60,681 nucleotides of DNA from an uncultured Verrucomicrobiales bacterium. GTDB lineage: Bacteria > Verrucomicrobiota > Verrucomicrobiia > Verrucomicrobiales > Akkermansiaceae. The stretch is taken from the NCBI GenBank assembly GCA_937893015.1, contig CALBJX010000040.1, forward strand, positions 1-60,681. The letters are read 5' to 3'. The notes under the pieces are model-generated. The model was not told the origin of the DNA. It was given only the letters and a program-made list of their open reading frames with translations, and did no database searches. Positions 17,862 through 25,446 of the stretch are shown here, piece after piece; positions within the stretch are counted from its first letter, which is position 1; every line of letters starts with the position of its first letter. The translations under genes were made by a program, and so were the position numbers.

Positions 17862-18503
17862 TCAGAAGCGGAAGCCTAAGCCCGCCGAGATGACGTGCTG
17901 CCGGGCGTGCTGTCCGCTGCCTTCGTCGCTATTGAGCTTGGTGTTCTGGTACTCGTAGCAGAGGGTAACGTATTGCCCCTCCGCATACTCATGCGAGAAG
18001 CCCAGCCCTGCCGCGTAGGTGAAGCCGCCGTCGATGCCGCTGTCCGCAGAAGCGCTGCCGTAGTAGCCGCCCACTTGGCCGGTGAAGGTTTCGTCCGCAT
18101 CGACGATGCTGTAACCCGCGCGGGCCCCGATGTGGAAATCGGTGTGCTCGCTGACGCGGAAGTGCAGGCGGTAGCCCGCCATGATGGGCATGGCGAAGAT
18201 GTCCAGCTTATCGGAGCCGGAGACATAGGTGCCGTACAGGAACTCATTAATCGAGCTGGTCTTGCTGCCCCACTGGGGTGCCACGCTGAGGTTGAACTCG
18301 TGCGTAATCGTCTCGGTGGCGGGGATGTAGACGCTGCCCGTGAGTCGGGCACCGAAGGTGTCGGGCATCTCAATCCCCTCGAATGAGGTGTCGGAGAAAG
18401 CCGTCAGTGCTTCGACGGAAAGACCGGTGCTGACCTCAGCCCGCGCGACGCTGCACCCGAGCAGGGCGCAGCCCAATGCCGTACATAACAGATAGTTATT
18501 CAT
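17862..18503 (-). CDS. Outer-membrane beta-barrel protein, apparently phase-variable
   Basis: 213 residues. A signal sequence (MNNYLLCTALGCALLGCSVARA) is followed by alternating amphipathic strands and a C-terminal phenylalanine (H-V-I-S-A-G-L-G-F-R-F), the signature of BAM-inserted barrels. About eight strands are likely, similar in size to OmpX/OmpA-type barrels. The ATG at 18503 was chosen because it gives the signal peptide and sits 9 bases after a TATGAT -10 box; an in-frame ATG at 18548 lies inside the apparent invertible segment. The -35 position (CACGCC) is poor in this orientation, so the gene is predicted OFF. A divergent tyrosine recombinase lies 195 bases away. Confidence 0.8.
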   Translation of the reverse strand: MNNYLLCTALGCALLGCSVARAEVSTGLSVEALTAFSDTSFEGIEMPDTFGARLTGSVYIPATETITHEFNLSVAPQWGSKTSSINEFLYGTYVSGSDKLDIFAMPIMAGYRLHFRVSEHTDFHIGARAGYSIVDADETFTGQVGGYYGSASADSGIDGGFTYAAGLGFSHEYAEGQYVTLCYEYQNTKLNSDEGSGQHARQHVISAGLGFRF

Positions 18504-18512
18504 ACGCCCCCA

Positions 18513-18541
18513 ATCATACAGCATTGCGAATGCTGGGCGTG
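18513..18541 (-). promoter_or_regulatory. Split promoter of the barrel gene (OFF configuration)
   Basis: The -10 TATGAT (minus strand, 18518-18513) lies outside the inverted repeat. The hexamer 17 bases upstream is CACGCC, whose first four bases lie inside the invertible segment. The opposite end of the segment carries TTGA next to the other repeat copy, so inversion would create TTGACC-N17-TATGAT. Confidence 0.75.
18524..18537 (+). repeat. Left inverted repeat of invertible promoter segment
   Basis: TTGCGAATGCTGGG, the exact reverse complement of 18675-18688. It overlaps the spacer of the barrel promoter and part of a local palindrome, AGCATT-GCG-AATGCT. Confidence 0.85.
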
Positions 18542-18674
18542 TGAACATGGAGCGTTACCGGAGAGTTAGAGTGATGCCTCGCGCCGCCGACACCTGGAAC
18601 GACGTCGGCGGCGCGTCGGCGCAACTCCCTCTATGGTAGCAGTGAAAAGGTGCGAAAAACCGAATTCCGCTTGA
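18538..18674. other. 137-bp putative invertible DNA segment
   Basis: It is bounded by perfect 14-bp inverted repeats and lies between a surface-protein gene and a divergent tyrosine recombinase. It contains a strong internal hairpin (CGCGCCGCCGAC 18580-18591 with GTCGGCGGCGCG 18604-18615) and, at its right edge, TTGA, which completes a -35 box with the CC of the repeat. Confidence 0.75.
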
Positions 18675-18688
18675 CCCAGCATTCGCAA
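18675..18688 (+). repeat. Right inverted repeat of invertible promoter segment
   Basis: CCCAGCATTCGCAA, preceded by TTGA so that TTGACC (18671-18676) spans the repeat boundary. It ends 10 bases before the recombinase ATG. Confidence 0.85.
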
Positions 18689-18698
18689 ACCACCCCCT

Positions 18699-19760
18699 AT
18701 GAACACTCCCTCTACCGCACAGCTGCTGCTGTGTCATACACCTGTTACGCCCGCCGATGCTGCCCGTCTCGTGCTTGAGATGGCGGAGGAGGCGGGGCTC
18801 GACCCTGCCACACTCCCCCGAGTGGAGCTCTTGCGCCGTCTGCGCCGCCTGATTCGGGCGGGTGCCCGTACCCTCGCGCAGGAGGATAAAACCATCCCGC
18901 TGGCAGAGGCCGTGCGCCACAGTCTGGAGGCCCGCCGCGACCGCCGCCCCACCACCCTGCGCGATTTGCAGCACTTTTCGCGCCGCATCCTGCGCGTGGC
19001 GGGGGCAGGGGAGCGGCCCCTGCGCAGCTTTACTCCTGCGGATTGTCGCGCCCTGCTGCAACAGGCCTTCGGCAGCAGTGCGCACAGCTACCGCAAGGGC
19101 CGCGCCATCCTGCACAGCATTTTCGCCTACGGCCTGCGGCAGGAATGGTGCGACCGCAACCCCGTGGCCGCGGTGGAGGTGCCCCGCATCACAGAGAGTC
19201 CCATCGCCCCGCTGTCGGGTGCGGAAATCGCCCGTCTGACCGCTGCCGCCGCGCACCCTGAGCACCGCGAGATGCGCCTCTCCCTGCACCTCATGCTCTA
19301 CTGCGGCATTCGCCCTGCGGAGGTGCAGCGGTTGGACCCCGCCCGCGATATCGACCGCCGAAACCGCTGCGTGCTGGTGCGCCCCCATGCCAGCAAGACG
19401 GGCGGCGGCCGCGTCATTCCCCTGCGCCATGCCGAGGCTTTGCGAGCGGAAGATTTCCGCATTCCTGAGCATTGGGAAAAGCGGTGGCGGGCCCTGCGCC
19501 GCGCGGCGGGCTTTCGCCGTTGGCGGCCGGATGTCTGCCGCCACACCTTTGCCTCCTACCACGCGTGCCATTTCCGCGACCCCGCCGCCCTCCAGTTGGA
19601 GATGGGGCACCGCGACGCACGTCTGCTCTGGAGCCGCTATGTGATGGCCACTCTTGGGGATACGGCACACCGATTCTGGACCCGGCAGCCGCAGAGCCTG
19701 ACCACCCGACCTCGGCGCCGTTCGCCCGAAGCCGCAGGGGCTGCCGACATCCATCCGTAG
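18699..19760 (+). CDS. Tyrosine-type site-specific recombinase, probable DNA invertase
   Basis: 353 residues. A SAM-like core-binding domain (~65-160, with R-A-I-L-H-S-I-F-A-Y-G) precedes the catalytic domain (~170-325). Catalytic candidates are Arg205 (YCGIRPAEV), Lys233 (ASKTGGGR), Arg281 (DVCRHTFAS), His304 (EMGHRDAR) and Tyr314 (WSRYV). The first histidine of the HxxR box is Asp278, as in the second recombinase of this window. There is no phage or transposon cargo nearby. Its ATG lies 10 bases from one copy of a perfect inverted repeat flanking a promoter segment, so acting on that segment is the simplest role, as FimB/FimE-like recombinases do. About 35 C-terminal residues are Arg/Pro-rich. 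Confidence 0.88.
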   Translation: MNTPSTAQLLLCHTPVTPADAARLVLEMAEEAGLDPATLPRVELLRRLRRLIRAGARTLAQEDKTIPLAEAVRHSLEARRDRRPTTLRDLQHFSRRILRVAGAGERPLRSFTPADCRALLQQAFGSSAHSYRKGRAILHSIFAYGLRQEWCDRNPVAAVEVPRITESPIAPLSGAEIARLTAAAAHPEHREMRLSLHLMLYCGIRPAEVQRLDPARDIDRRNRCVLVRPHASKTGGGRVIPLRHAEALRAEDFRIPEHWEKRWRALRRAAGFRRWRPDVCRHTFASYHACHFRDPAALQLEMGHRDARLLWSRYVMATLGDTAHRFWTRQPQSLTTRPRRRSPEAAGAADIHP

Positions 19761-19858
19761 GTGATACAACAACGCCTTCCCCGTTGCGGAGCAGGGCAAG
19801 GCGCAGGTGACCAGGCTGAACGCGCGATGGGCGCACATCGCCGTGGCGCGTAAAACGC

Positions 19859-19887
19859 TTGTTTTCGTCCGCCTTGCTTGCTACAAT
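19859..19887 (+). promoter_or_regulatory. Promoter of the TIM-barrel epimerase gene, near-leaderless
   Basis: TTGTTT (19859-19864), 17-base spacer, TACAAT (19882-19887). The GTG start follows after only 6 bases. This decides the start codon, since upstream in-frame codons would lie inside or before the promoter. Confidence 0.75.
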
Positions 19888-19893
19888 GTCTGC

Positions 19894-20859
19894 GTGAACG
19901 TCTTTTCTACCTGCTACTTCGGCAAAAAGCTGAAGGACGGCAACGTGCTCTGCGACGCCGTCCGCGAGCTGGGCTTCGACACGATCGAGGCTTCTCACGG
20001 GCTGTCGCTGTCGATGCTGCCGGGCATTATTCAGTCCGTGGAGGAGGGGCGTATCAAGGTGGCGGGTGTGCACAATTTCTGCCCCGCGCCGCTGGAGGTG
20101 CCGGGAGATGCCCCCGATTTTTACCGCTTCACCTCGCATCGTGCGGAGGATCGCGAGCGCGCCATGCGGCTCACCAAGGAGACACTGCAGGTGGCGCAAC
20201 GCCTCGGCGCACGCTATGTGGTGTTGCACATGGGCGAGGTGGAGCTTTTCCGCGGTCACCACGCTACGCACACGCTGGAGCGCATGGTGCGCCATGGTTT
20301 CCTCTCCACCCATGAGTATGCCGAGACCAAGGGCGCGATCGTCCGCAAGCGCATGAAGCTCGCGCCCCTGTATGTTGAACGCGCCCGTGCCGCCCTGCAC
20401 GAACTGGCGGATATCGCGCGTCCGATGGGGCTGGTGTTGGGGGTGGAGGGACGCAGCCACTTGGAGCAGGTGCCCGGGGAGCCGGAAATGCCTCTGCTCA
20501 TGGAGGAGTTTAAGGATGACCCCGCCGTGATGTATTGGCACGATTTCGGCCATATTCAGCGTAAGCACAACCTGCGCCTCCTGAATCACGACCGCTATCT
20601 CCGTGCGCTCGCGCCCTACCTTTGCGGGGCTCATATCAACGATGTGCAGTGGCCGCAACGTGACCATCGCGCCCCTTTCTTCGGCGGGGATGTGGATTTC
20701 GCTTCCTTGCTGCCGCGTTATTTTACACAGGAGATGCCCCTGACATGGGAGCTTTCCTCCTCCGTTCGCGCGGAGGATATCCTTGCCGCTAAGGTGCAGT
20801 GGGACGAGCTGATGAAGCAGGTGCCCGTTGCACATCCGTCATTCTCTTCGACATCATGA
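19894..20859 (+). CDS. Sugar phosphate isomerase/epimerase-like TIM-barrel protein
   Basis: 321 residues from GTG (VNVFSTCYFGKKL). It matches the xylose-isomerase-like TIM-barrel (AP endonuclease 2) superfamily: G-F-D-T-I-E-A-S-H-G, Y-V-V-L-H-M-G-E-V-E, L-V-L-G-V-E-G-R-S-H, M-Y-W-H-D-F-G-H, L-C-G-A-H-I-N-D-V. Metal-ligand candidates are the Glu of VEGR, the Asp/His of WHDFGH and the His of AHINDV. The substrate cannot be named. The next gene overlaps its end by 4 bases. Confidence 0.82.
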   Translation: MNVFSTCYFGKKLKDGNVLCDAVRELGFDTIEASHGLSLSMLPGIIQSVEEGRIKVAGVHNFCPAPLEVPGDAPDFYRFTSHRAEDRERAMRLTKETLQVAQRLGARYVVLHMGEVELFRGHHATHTLERMVRHGFLSTHEYAETKGAIVRKRMKLAPLYVERARAALHELADIARPMGLVLGVEGRSHLEQVPGEPEMPLLMEEFKDDPAVMYWHDFGHIQRKHNLRLLNHDRYLRALAPYLCGAHINDVQWPQRDHRAPFFGGDVDFASLLPRYFTQEMPLTWELSSSVRAEDILAAKVQWDELMKQVPVAHPSFSSTS

Positions 20860-21506
20860 AGATTTTTTCTGCGCGTCTGCTGTTTTCTCTGCCGGCCATT
20901 GTGTGGGCGGCGGGGGTGTTGTCCTGCTCGCAGACTCCTGCCGTGCCGGCTCCGGTGCAGCCCGCCGATTGGTACCACGCGGAGCAGTCGATGACGGCGT
21001 TTTATCATATCGCGGACATGCCGCAGCACCGCCGCTATATGTTGGCAACGTACTCGGCAAAGTTTGCGGAACATCGAAAGCAGGTGTGGAAAGAGTTGGA
21101 TGCTGCGGCGGACGTGCTGCAGCGCATGGACGCGCAGACGAAAACGGCACTGGCTCTCGTCTATCTCAGGGAATACGAGGCTTCGCTCAAACGGCATCCC
21201 CTGCCGCGCCGCGGCACGAAGAGCCACTTGTTGTGGCACGATATCAGCAATTGGGACGGCATGTGGAGCCGCGCCGTCGCCACCCTGCCGCCTGAGCACC
21301 GCGCCGTGCTGGATACGGGCGGCGGCAACCGCCTGATGCATTGCTACGGTGCCTACCTGCTGGTGCGCTACATCGCCTATGACGAGCAGCAGCCGTGCGC
21401 CGTCCGCCGCAAGGCCGAGCGCATCGCGATGCTGTGGCGGGAGTATGCCGATGGCGATGAGGGCTACCGCTGCTCCATGCTCCCGCCCGACATGCGGGGA
21501 TATTGA
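20856..21506 (+). CDS. Lipoprotein of unknown function
   Basis: 216 residues. MKIFSARLLFSLPAIVWAAGVLSC gives a lipoprotein signal with Cys24. The mature part is helical, with several tyrosines and tryptophans (H-L-L-W-H-D-I-S-N-W-D-G-M-W) and H-C-Y-G-A-Y-L-L-V-R-Y. No family recognised. Its ATG overlaps the epimerase stop (ATGA), so the two are co-translated. The convergent topoisomerase gene ends 37 bases downstream, with no clear terminator between. Confidence 0.65.
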   Translation: MKIFSARLLFSLPAIVWAAGVLSCSQTPAVPAPVQPADWYHAEQSMTAFYHIADMPQHRRYMLATYSAKFAEHRKQVWKELDAAADVLQRMDAQTKTALALVYLREYEASLKRHPLPRRGTKSHLLWHDISNWDGMWSRAVATLPPEHRAVLDTGGGNRLMHCYGAYLLVRYIAYDEQQPCAVRRKAERIAMLWREYADGDEGYRCSMLPPDMRGY

Positions 21507-21543
21507 CCCTCAGGCGGTATTGCTTGCCTGCACGCTCTCCCGG

Positions 21544-23691
21544 TCACAGCCCTAAGTCGAAGGTCGCTTGGGTGGCGGTGGGCGGTTCGGGCTCGGGTGC
21601 GGGTTCCGGCGCCGGGGCAGGGGTGAGGTCGACAACGGGGGCAGGAGCAGTGCCGTCGGGAACCGGGGCATCGGCGGGCATCTCGGGGGCGGTCGCAGCC
21701 GCTTCGTTGGCGGCGGCAATGGCTTCCATATCGCGGGCGATGCGCTCCACGGGGTTCTTCGTCACGATGTTGCCGAGCACGGCGCGGCCCTTCACGCGCA
21801 GCGAAGAAAAGTCCCAATGCAGCGGGCGGTTGAGCTTGCGGAGCTGGTTCTTGAGGTAGACGTTCACCGAGATGGTGGCGCTGTCCGCCTCCGTATCGTG
21901 CATGGAGAAGAAGAAGATGCGGCTGCCCGCGGTGCCCTGCGTCAGGCAGTACTCCTTGTCGCGGGTGAAACCGCCGAGCTTGAAACGCTTGGCGTAGGTG
22001 ATGCCCTCCCGCCCGTCGCGGTAAATCATGTTGAACACCCAGTCGTCCGAGGGGCGCAGCACGCGGCAGCAGAGCAGTTTTTTGCCCACATAGAACTTTT
22101 CCTGCACGCGGCGCACCATCAGGATGCCGTCGCGGTCGATGGTGAGGATGTCGCTCATGGTGGAGCACTTTTCGATGGGCTCGCCCTTCTTCACGCCGTA
22201 GCCCGCAAAGCCGTCCTCATCGATGTAGAGCGTCTCATTCTCCACGGCGGCCACGGCGCGGGTGACGGATTCGAACTCCGTGAGCTCCGTGCGGCGCGGC
22301 CATGCCTCGCCGTACTTCTTGCGCAGCCCCTCGAACCAACGGATGGTGTAGCGCGTGAGCTGGTTGAGGTTCTTCTGCGTCTGCTCAATCTCCTTTTCCA
22401 AGCCCTTGATGTGCTCCTCCGCTTTGTGAATCTCGTACTTGGCGATTTTCTTGATGCGGATTTCCGTGAGCCGTACGATGTCCTCGCGCGTGACGGGGCG
22501 GATGAAGTCGACCACGAAGGGTTTTAATTGTTCGTCAATCTCCTTCAGGGATTCCTCCCAGCTCTCGCTCGTCTCCAGCACCTTGTAGATGCGGTTCTCG
22601 ATGAAGATTTTTTCGAGACTCGCCTGCATCCACGCCTCCTGCAACTCGCCGAGCTGCACTTCCAGCTCCTGCCGCAGGGTTTCCTTCGTGTCCGCGACGT
22701 TGCGTTTCAGAATCTCCGACACGCCCATGAACACGGGCTTGCGGTCGACGATGACGACGGCCTTGGGCGAGATGCTCACTTGGCATTCCGTGAAGGCGTA
22801 GAGCGCGTTGCAGGTCTTTTCCACATCCTGCCCCGCGTTGAGGTGGATGAGGATGTCCGCCGTGGCGGCGGTGTTGTCCTCGATTTTGGCGATTTTGAGC
22901 TTGCCCTTCTCCATGGCATTCTCGATGCTCTGGATGAGGGATTCCGTCGTTACGCCGAAGGGAATCTCCGTGATGCGGATGAGCTTTTTCTGCGTGGTGT
23001 CCAGCTTGGCGCGGCAGCGCAGGCGGCTGTTGCCCGTGCCGTCATTGTAGCCGCTGACATCCAGCAGGCCGCCCGTGGGGAAGTCGGGGTAAAGCGTAAA
23101 CTCCTCGCCGCGCAGACAGTGGATGGCGGCGTCGATGAGCTCGTTGAAGTTGTGCGGCAGGATGAGGCAGTTCATGCCCACGGCAATGCCGAGCGCACCC
23201 TGCGCCAGCAGCAGCGGGAACTTCACGGGCAGGGAGACAGGCTCTTTGTTGCGGCCGTCGTAGCTGAGCTTCCACTGCGTCACCTTGGGGCTGTACACCA
23301 CCTCGCGTGCGAAGGGGGAGAGGCGCGCTTCGATGTATCGCGGCGCGGCGGCGGCATCACCCGTCAGAATGTTGCCCCAGTTACCCTGCGTGTCGATGAG
23401 AAGCCCCTTCTGCCCCAGCGTAACGAGGGCCGAACCGATGGAGGCATCGCCGTGCGGGTGGTACTTCATCGTGTCGCCCACGATGTTGGCGACCTTGTTG
23501 AAGCGCCCGTCATCCATCTGCTGCATGGAGTGCAGAATGCGGCGCTGCACGGGTTTCAGGCCGTCGCCGATATGCGGCACGGCGCGCTCCAGAATCACAT
23601 AGGAGGCGTACTCCAGATAGTAGTTGCCGAACATCTGTTGGATGATGCTCGGGTTCTCCTGTCGGTAAAAGGGTGTGCTGTCCTCGCTCAT
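21544..23691 (-). CDS. Type IIA DNA topoisomerase subunit A (ParC-like)
   Basis: 715 residues. The N-terminal breakage-reunion domain has G-D-G-L-K-P-V-Q-R-R-I-L, Y-H-P-H-G-D-A-S-I-G and the catalytic tyrosine Tyr119 in A-A-P-R-Y-I-E-A-R-L. A coiled-coil region lies at ~330-480, then a short partial C-terminal beta-pinwheel and a Pro/Ala/Glu tail. It is shorter than GyrA and I see no GyrA box, favouring a topoisomerase IV-like role. The B subunit is not adjacent in this window. The start at 23691 was preferred over 23706 because GAGGGG lies just upstream, one of few plausible ribosome sites here. Confidence 0.88.
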   Translation of the reverse strand: MSEDSTPFYRQENPSIIQQMFGNYYLEYASYVILERAVPHIGDGLKPVQRRILHSMQQMDDGRFNKVANIVGDTMKYHPHGDASIGSALVTLGQKGLLIDTQGNWGNILTGDAAAAPRYIEARLSPFAREVVYSPKVTQWKLSYDGRNKEPVSLPVKFPLLLAQGALGIAVGMNCLILPHNFNELIDAAIHCLRGEEFTLYPDFPTGGLLDVSGYNDGTGNSRLRCRAKLDTTQKKLIRITEIPFGVTTESLIQSIENAMEKGKLKIAKIEDNTAATADILIHLNAGQDVEKTCNALYAFTECQVSISPKAVVIVDRKPVFMGVSEILKRNVADTKETLRQELEVQLGELQEAWMQASLEKIFIENRIYKVLETSESWEESLKEIDEQLKPFVVDFIRPVTREDIVRLTEIRIKKIAKYEIHKAEEHIKGLEKEIEQTQKNLNQLTRYTIRWFEGLRKKYGEAWPRRTELTEFESVTRAVAAVENETLYIDEDGFAGYGVKKGEPIEKCSTMSDILTIDRDGILMVRRVQEKFYVGKKLLCCRVLRPSDDWVFNMIYRDGREGITYAKRFKLGGFTRDKEYCLTQGTAGSRIFFFSMHDTEADSATISVNVYLKNQLRKLNRPLHWDFSSLRVKGRAVLGNIVTKNPVERIARDMEAIAAANEAAATAPEMPADAPVPDGTAPAPVVDLTPAPAPEPAPEPEPPTATQATFDLGL

Positions 23692-23788
23692 GTGCCCCTC
23701 TATCATAGCAGAAATGCCGCTTCGTTCAAGAGAAAAGAATACCTTTTGTATTTGAGAAAAGGGAACGCATCTTTCAGGGAAAAAGATA

Positions 23789-23816
23789 TTGCACAGGAAT
23801 GTTTTTTTGGTAAACT
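23789..23816 (+). promoter_or_regulatory. Promoter of the TIR gene
   Basis: TTGCAC (23789-23794), 16-base spacer including a run of seven T, TAAACT (23811-23816). It ends 10 bases before the ATG at 23827, leaving little or no leader. Confidence 0.65.
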
Positions 23817-23826
23817 ATCCGACAGT

Positions 23827-25446
23827 ATGGATCCGAAAAAACAACAGCTTATTACCCCGCAGAAAGGAATGTTGAAGAAGGCGAAGCGGAGGTGCCGCTA
23901 TAAGGTTTTTCTCAGCTATCGACGTTCTCAGGCTCAGTCAGCTGATATGGTGCGCCTGATGTTGGAAAAATATTTGGACCCGCAGACGATTTTCCAAGAC
24001 AAGCGCACGTTGTTGGATGGTGATTTCTCTGCTCATATTAAGGCTGCTTTGCAGGAGTCCGAGTGTTTTGTTCTCGTCGTTACGCCTCAATGTTTTGAAT
24101 CGGATAAAGACACGGATTATTTCTTTGATGAAATCAAGACGGCCTTGGACCTGCATCTGCGCATTATTCCGGTTGTGTTTCTGGATGGTAAAGCGCTGCA
24201 GGAAGACGATTTTCCTCCGATTTTTCAACAGGCCGGGTTGCATTTGCAAAATCAGGTGTGCTATAGCGGGCAATTTGAAGAGGCTTGTGCAGGCAAATTG
24301 CGCTCATTTATCACCGGAGAACATGCGGAGGCTCGGTCGAGGAAAGAACGCTTCCGCCTTTTTGCTGCATCAGCTTTGCTGTCTGCTTGTGTTGTTGCCT
24401 TGGTTTTTCTCTTGGGTATGTGGCTGACAAACAGGATGCCTCTGCTGCCGTTTCAGAGCGACTCTGTGGAGCGGTCTGTGGAAAAACTCATGAAGCAAGC
24501 ATCGCTGCTGCAGGAGACGACTTCTGATACAGCGGTTGGGGTGGGCATATTCCCCGACGCTAAGAGCGGAATGCTGACCCCCTGTTCGGAAAAATTGCGA
24601 TATATTGCGGAACAGGCGGTGCGCCGAGGCGGTGCCCGGTTGGTGGATCGCTATGAATTGAACAAAAAGGAGGACTCCGGTGAATTGGATACGACGGCCA
24701 TCTCTGAACCCGGAGGCCCGTTACCCGCTACGCACTCGGGGTTGGACGGCGTGCTGCGTGGGCGCTATACCTATGATGAAGGCAGCGACTCAGTGAAACT
24801 GGAGTTGGAATTGTCGACTCCGCGGGCTGTGCAGACCGCTTCCCTTTCGTTGCCTTTGGCGTCAATCTTACCCGAGAAGTCGAAGCCTTCCCTTTTTTTC
24901 CATTCACAGAATGAAGCGGCCTCCCAATGGGGTATTCGGCAGATGCTGCAGGAATCTCTGATGCCCGCTAATCGCGACATTGATTTACATCTGAAAACGG
25001 TGAGCGGTGAACGTGTCTTCATTAAGGGACAAAGCATTTCCTTCCGGCTAAAAGCCTCTCAGGATTGCTATGTGGCAGTCATCTGTCACCAGAGCGACGG
25101 CCATTCCGTTCTTCTCTTCCCCAATGCCGATCATGACGATATGTTTATTCCGGCGAATACATGGGTGGATATCCCCGGTACGCAGAAGCCCGGGTTCCAA
25201 ATTGATATCGATGAACCATTCGGATCCGATTTGGTGCAGGTGTTGGCTTGCTCGAAGCTCGAAGATCTGAAGCAAAAACTTCCCGCTATGGAAACGCGCC
25301 GGGCTGATGAGGAAGCCTCCGGATACAAAGTTTTCTCCCGCGGTATGGTGGTCAAGCACCTGAAAGCCAATGCCCCGGCTTCTTCTGCTGTGCAATGGGG
25401 CGAGACTCATCTCATCATCAGCTCTTATCCTGAACGTTTTGAATAA
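23827..25446 (+). CDS. TIR domain - transmembrane - DUF4384 protein
   Basis: 539 residues. Residues ~24-163 form a TIR domain: the opening Y-K-V-F-L-S-Y-R-R, a BB-loop-like F-Q-D-K-R-T-L-L-D-G-D-F, and Glu102 in D-Y-F-F-D-E-I-K-T as candidate for the NADase glutamate. A transmembrane helix spans ~177-200 (FRLFAASALLSACVVALVFL). A spacer (~205-380) follows, including a possible lipid- or peptidoglycan-facing domain. Residues ~384-480 fit DUF4384 (I-S-F-R-L-K-A-S-Q-D-C-Y-V-A-V-I, H-S-V-L-L-F-P-N). Bacterial TIRs often deplete NAD in immunity; DUF4384 is typically a sensory module in caspase-like or kinase proteins. Hand-counted GC at 24001-24120 is about 44%, well below the neighbours. It overlaps the M28 peptidase by one base. 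Confidence 0.82.
   Translation: MDPKKQQLITPQKGMLKKAKRRCRYKVFLSYRRSQAQSADMVRLMLEKYLDPQTIFQDKRTLLDGDFSAHIKAALQESECFVLVVTPQCFESDKDTDYFFDEIKTALDLHLRIIPVVFLDGKALQEDDFPPIFQQAGLHLQNQVCYSGQFEEACAGKLRSFITGEHAEARSRKERFRLFAASALLSACVVALVFLLGMWLTNRMPLLPFQSDSVERSVEKLMKQASLLQETTSDTAVGVGIFPDAKSGMLTPCSEKLRYIAEQAVRRGGARLVDRYELNKKEDSGELDTTAISEPGGPLPATHSGLDGVLRGRYTYDEGSDSVKLELELSTPRAVQTASLSLPLASILPEKSKPSLFFHSQNEAASQWGIRQMLQESLMPANRDIDLHLKTVSGERVFIKGQSISFRLKASQDCYVAVICHQSDGHSVLLFPNADHDDMFIPANTWVDIPGTQKPGFQIDIDEPFGSDLVQVLACSKLEDLKQKLPAMETRRADEEASGYKVFSRGMVVKHLKANAPASSAVQWGETHLIISSYPERFE

Noticed and set aside
17155..19760. Genomic island integrated at tRNA-Ser with the recombinase as its integrase
   Set aside because: I found no repeated tRNA 3' end downstream, the tRNA has its own terminator, and there is no mobile cargo. 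The inverted repeats beside the recombinase give a better explanation.
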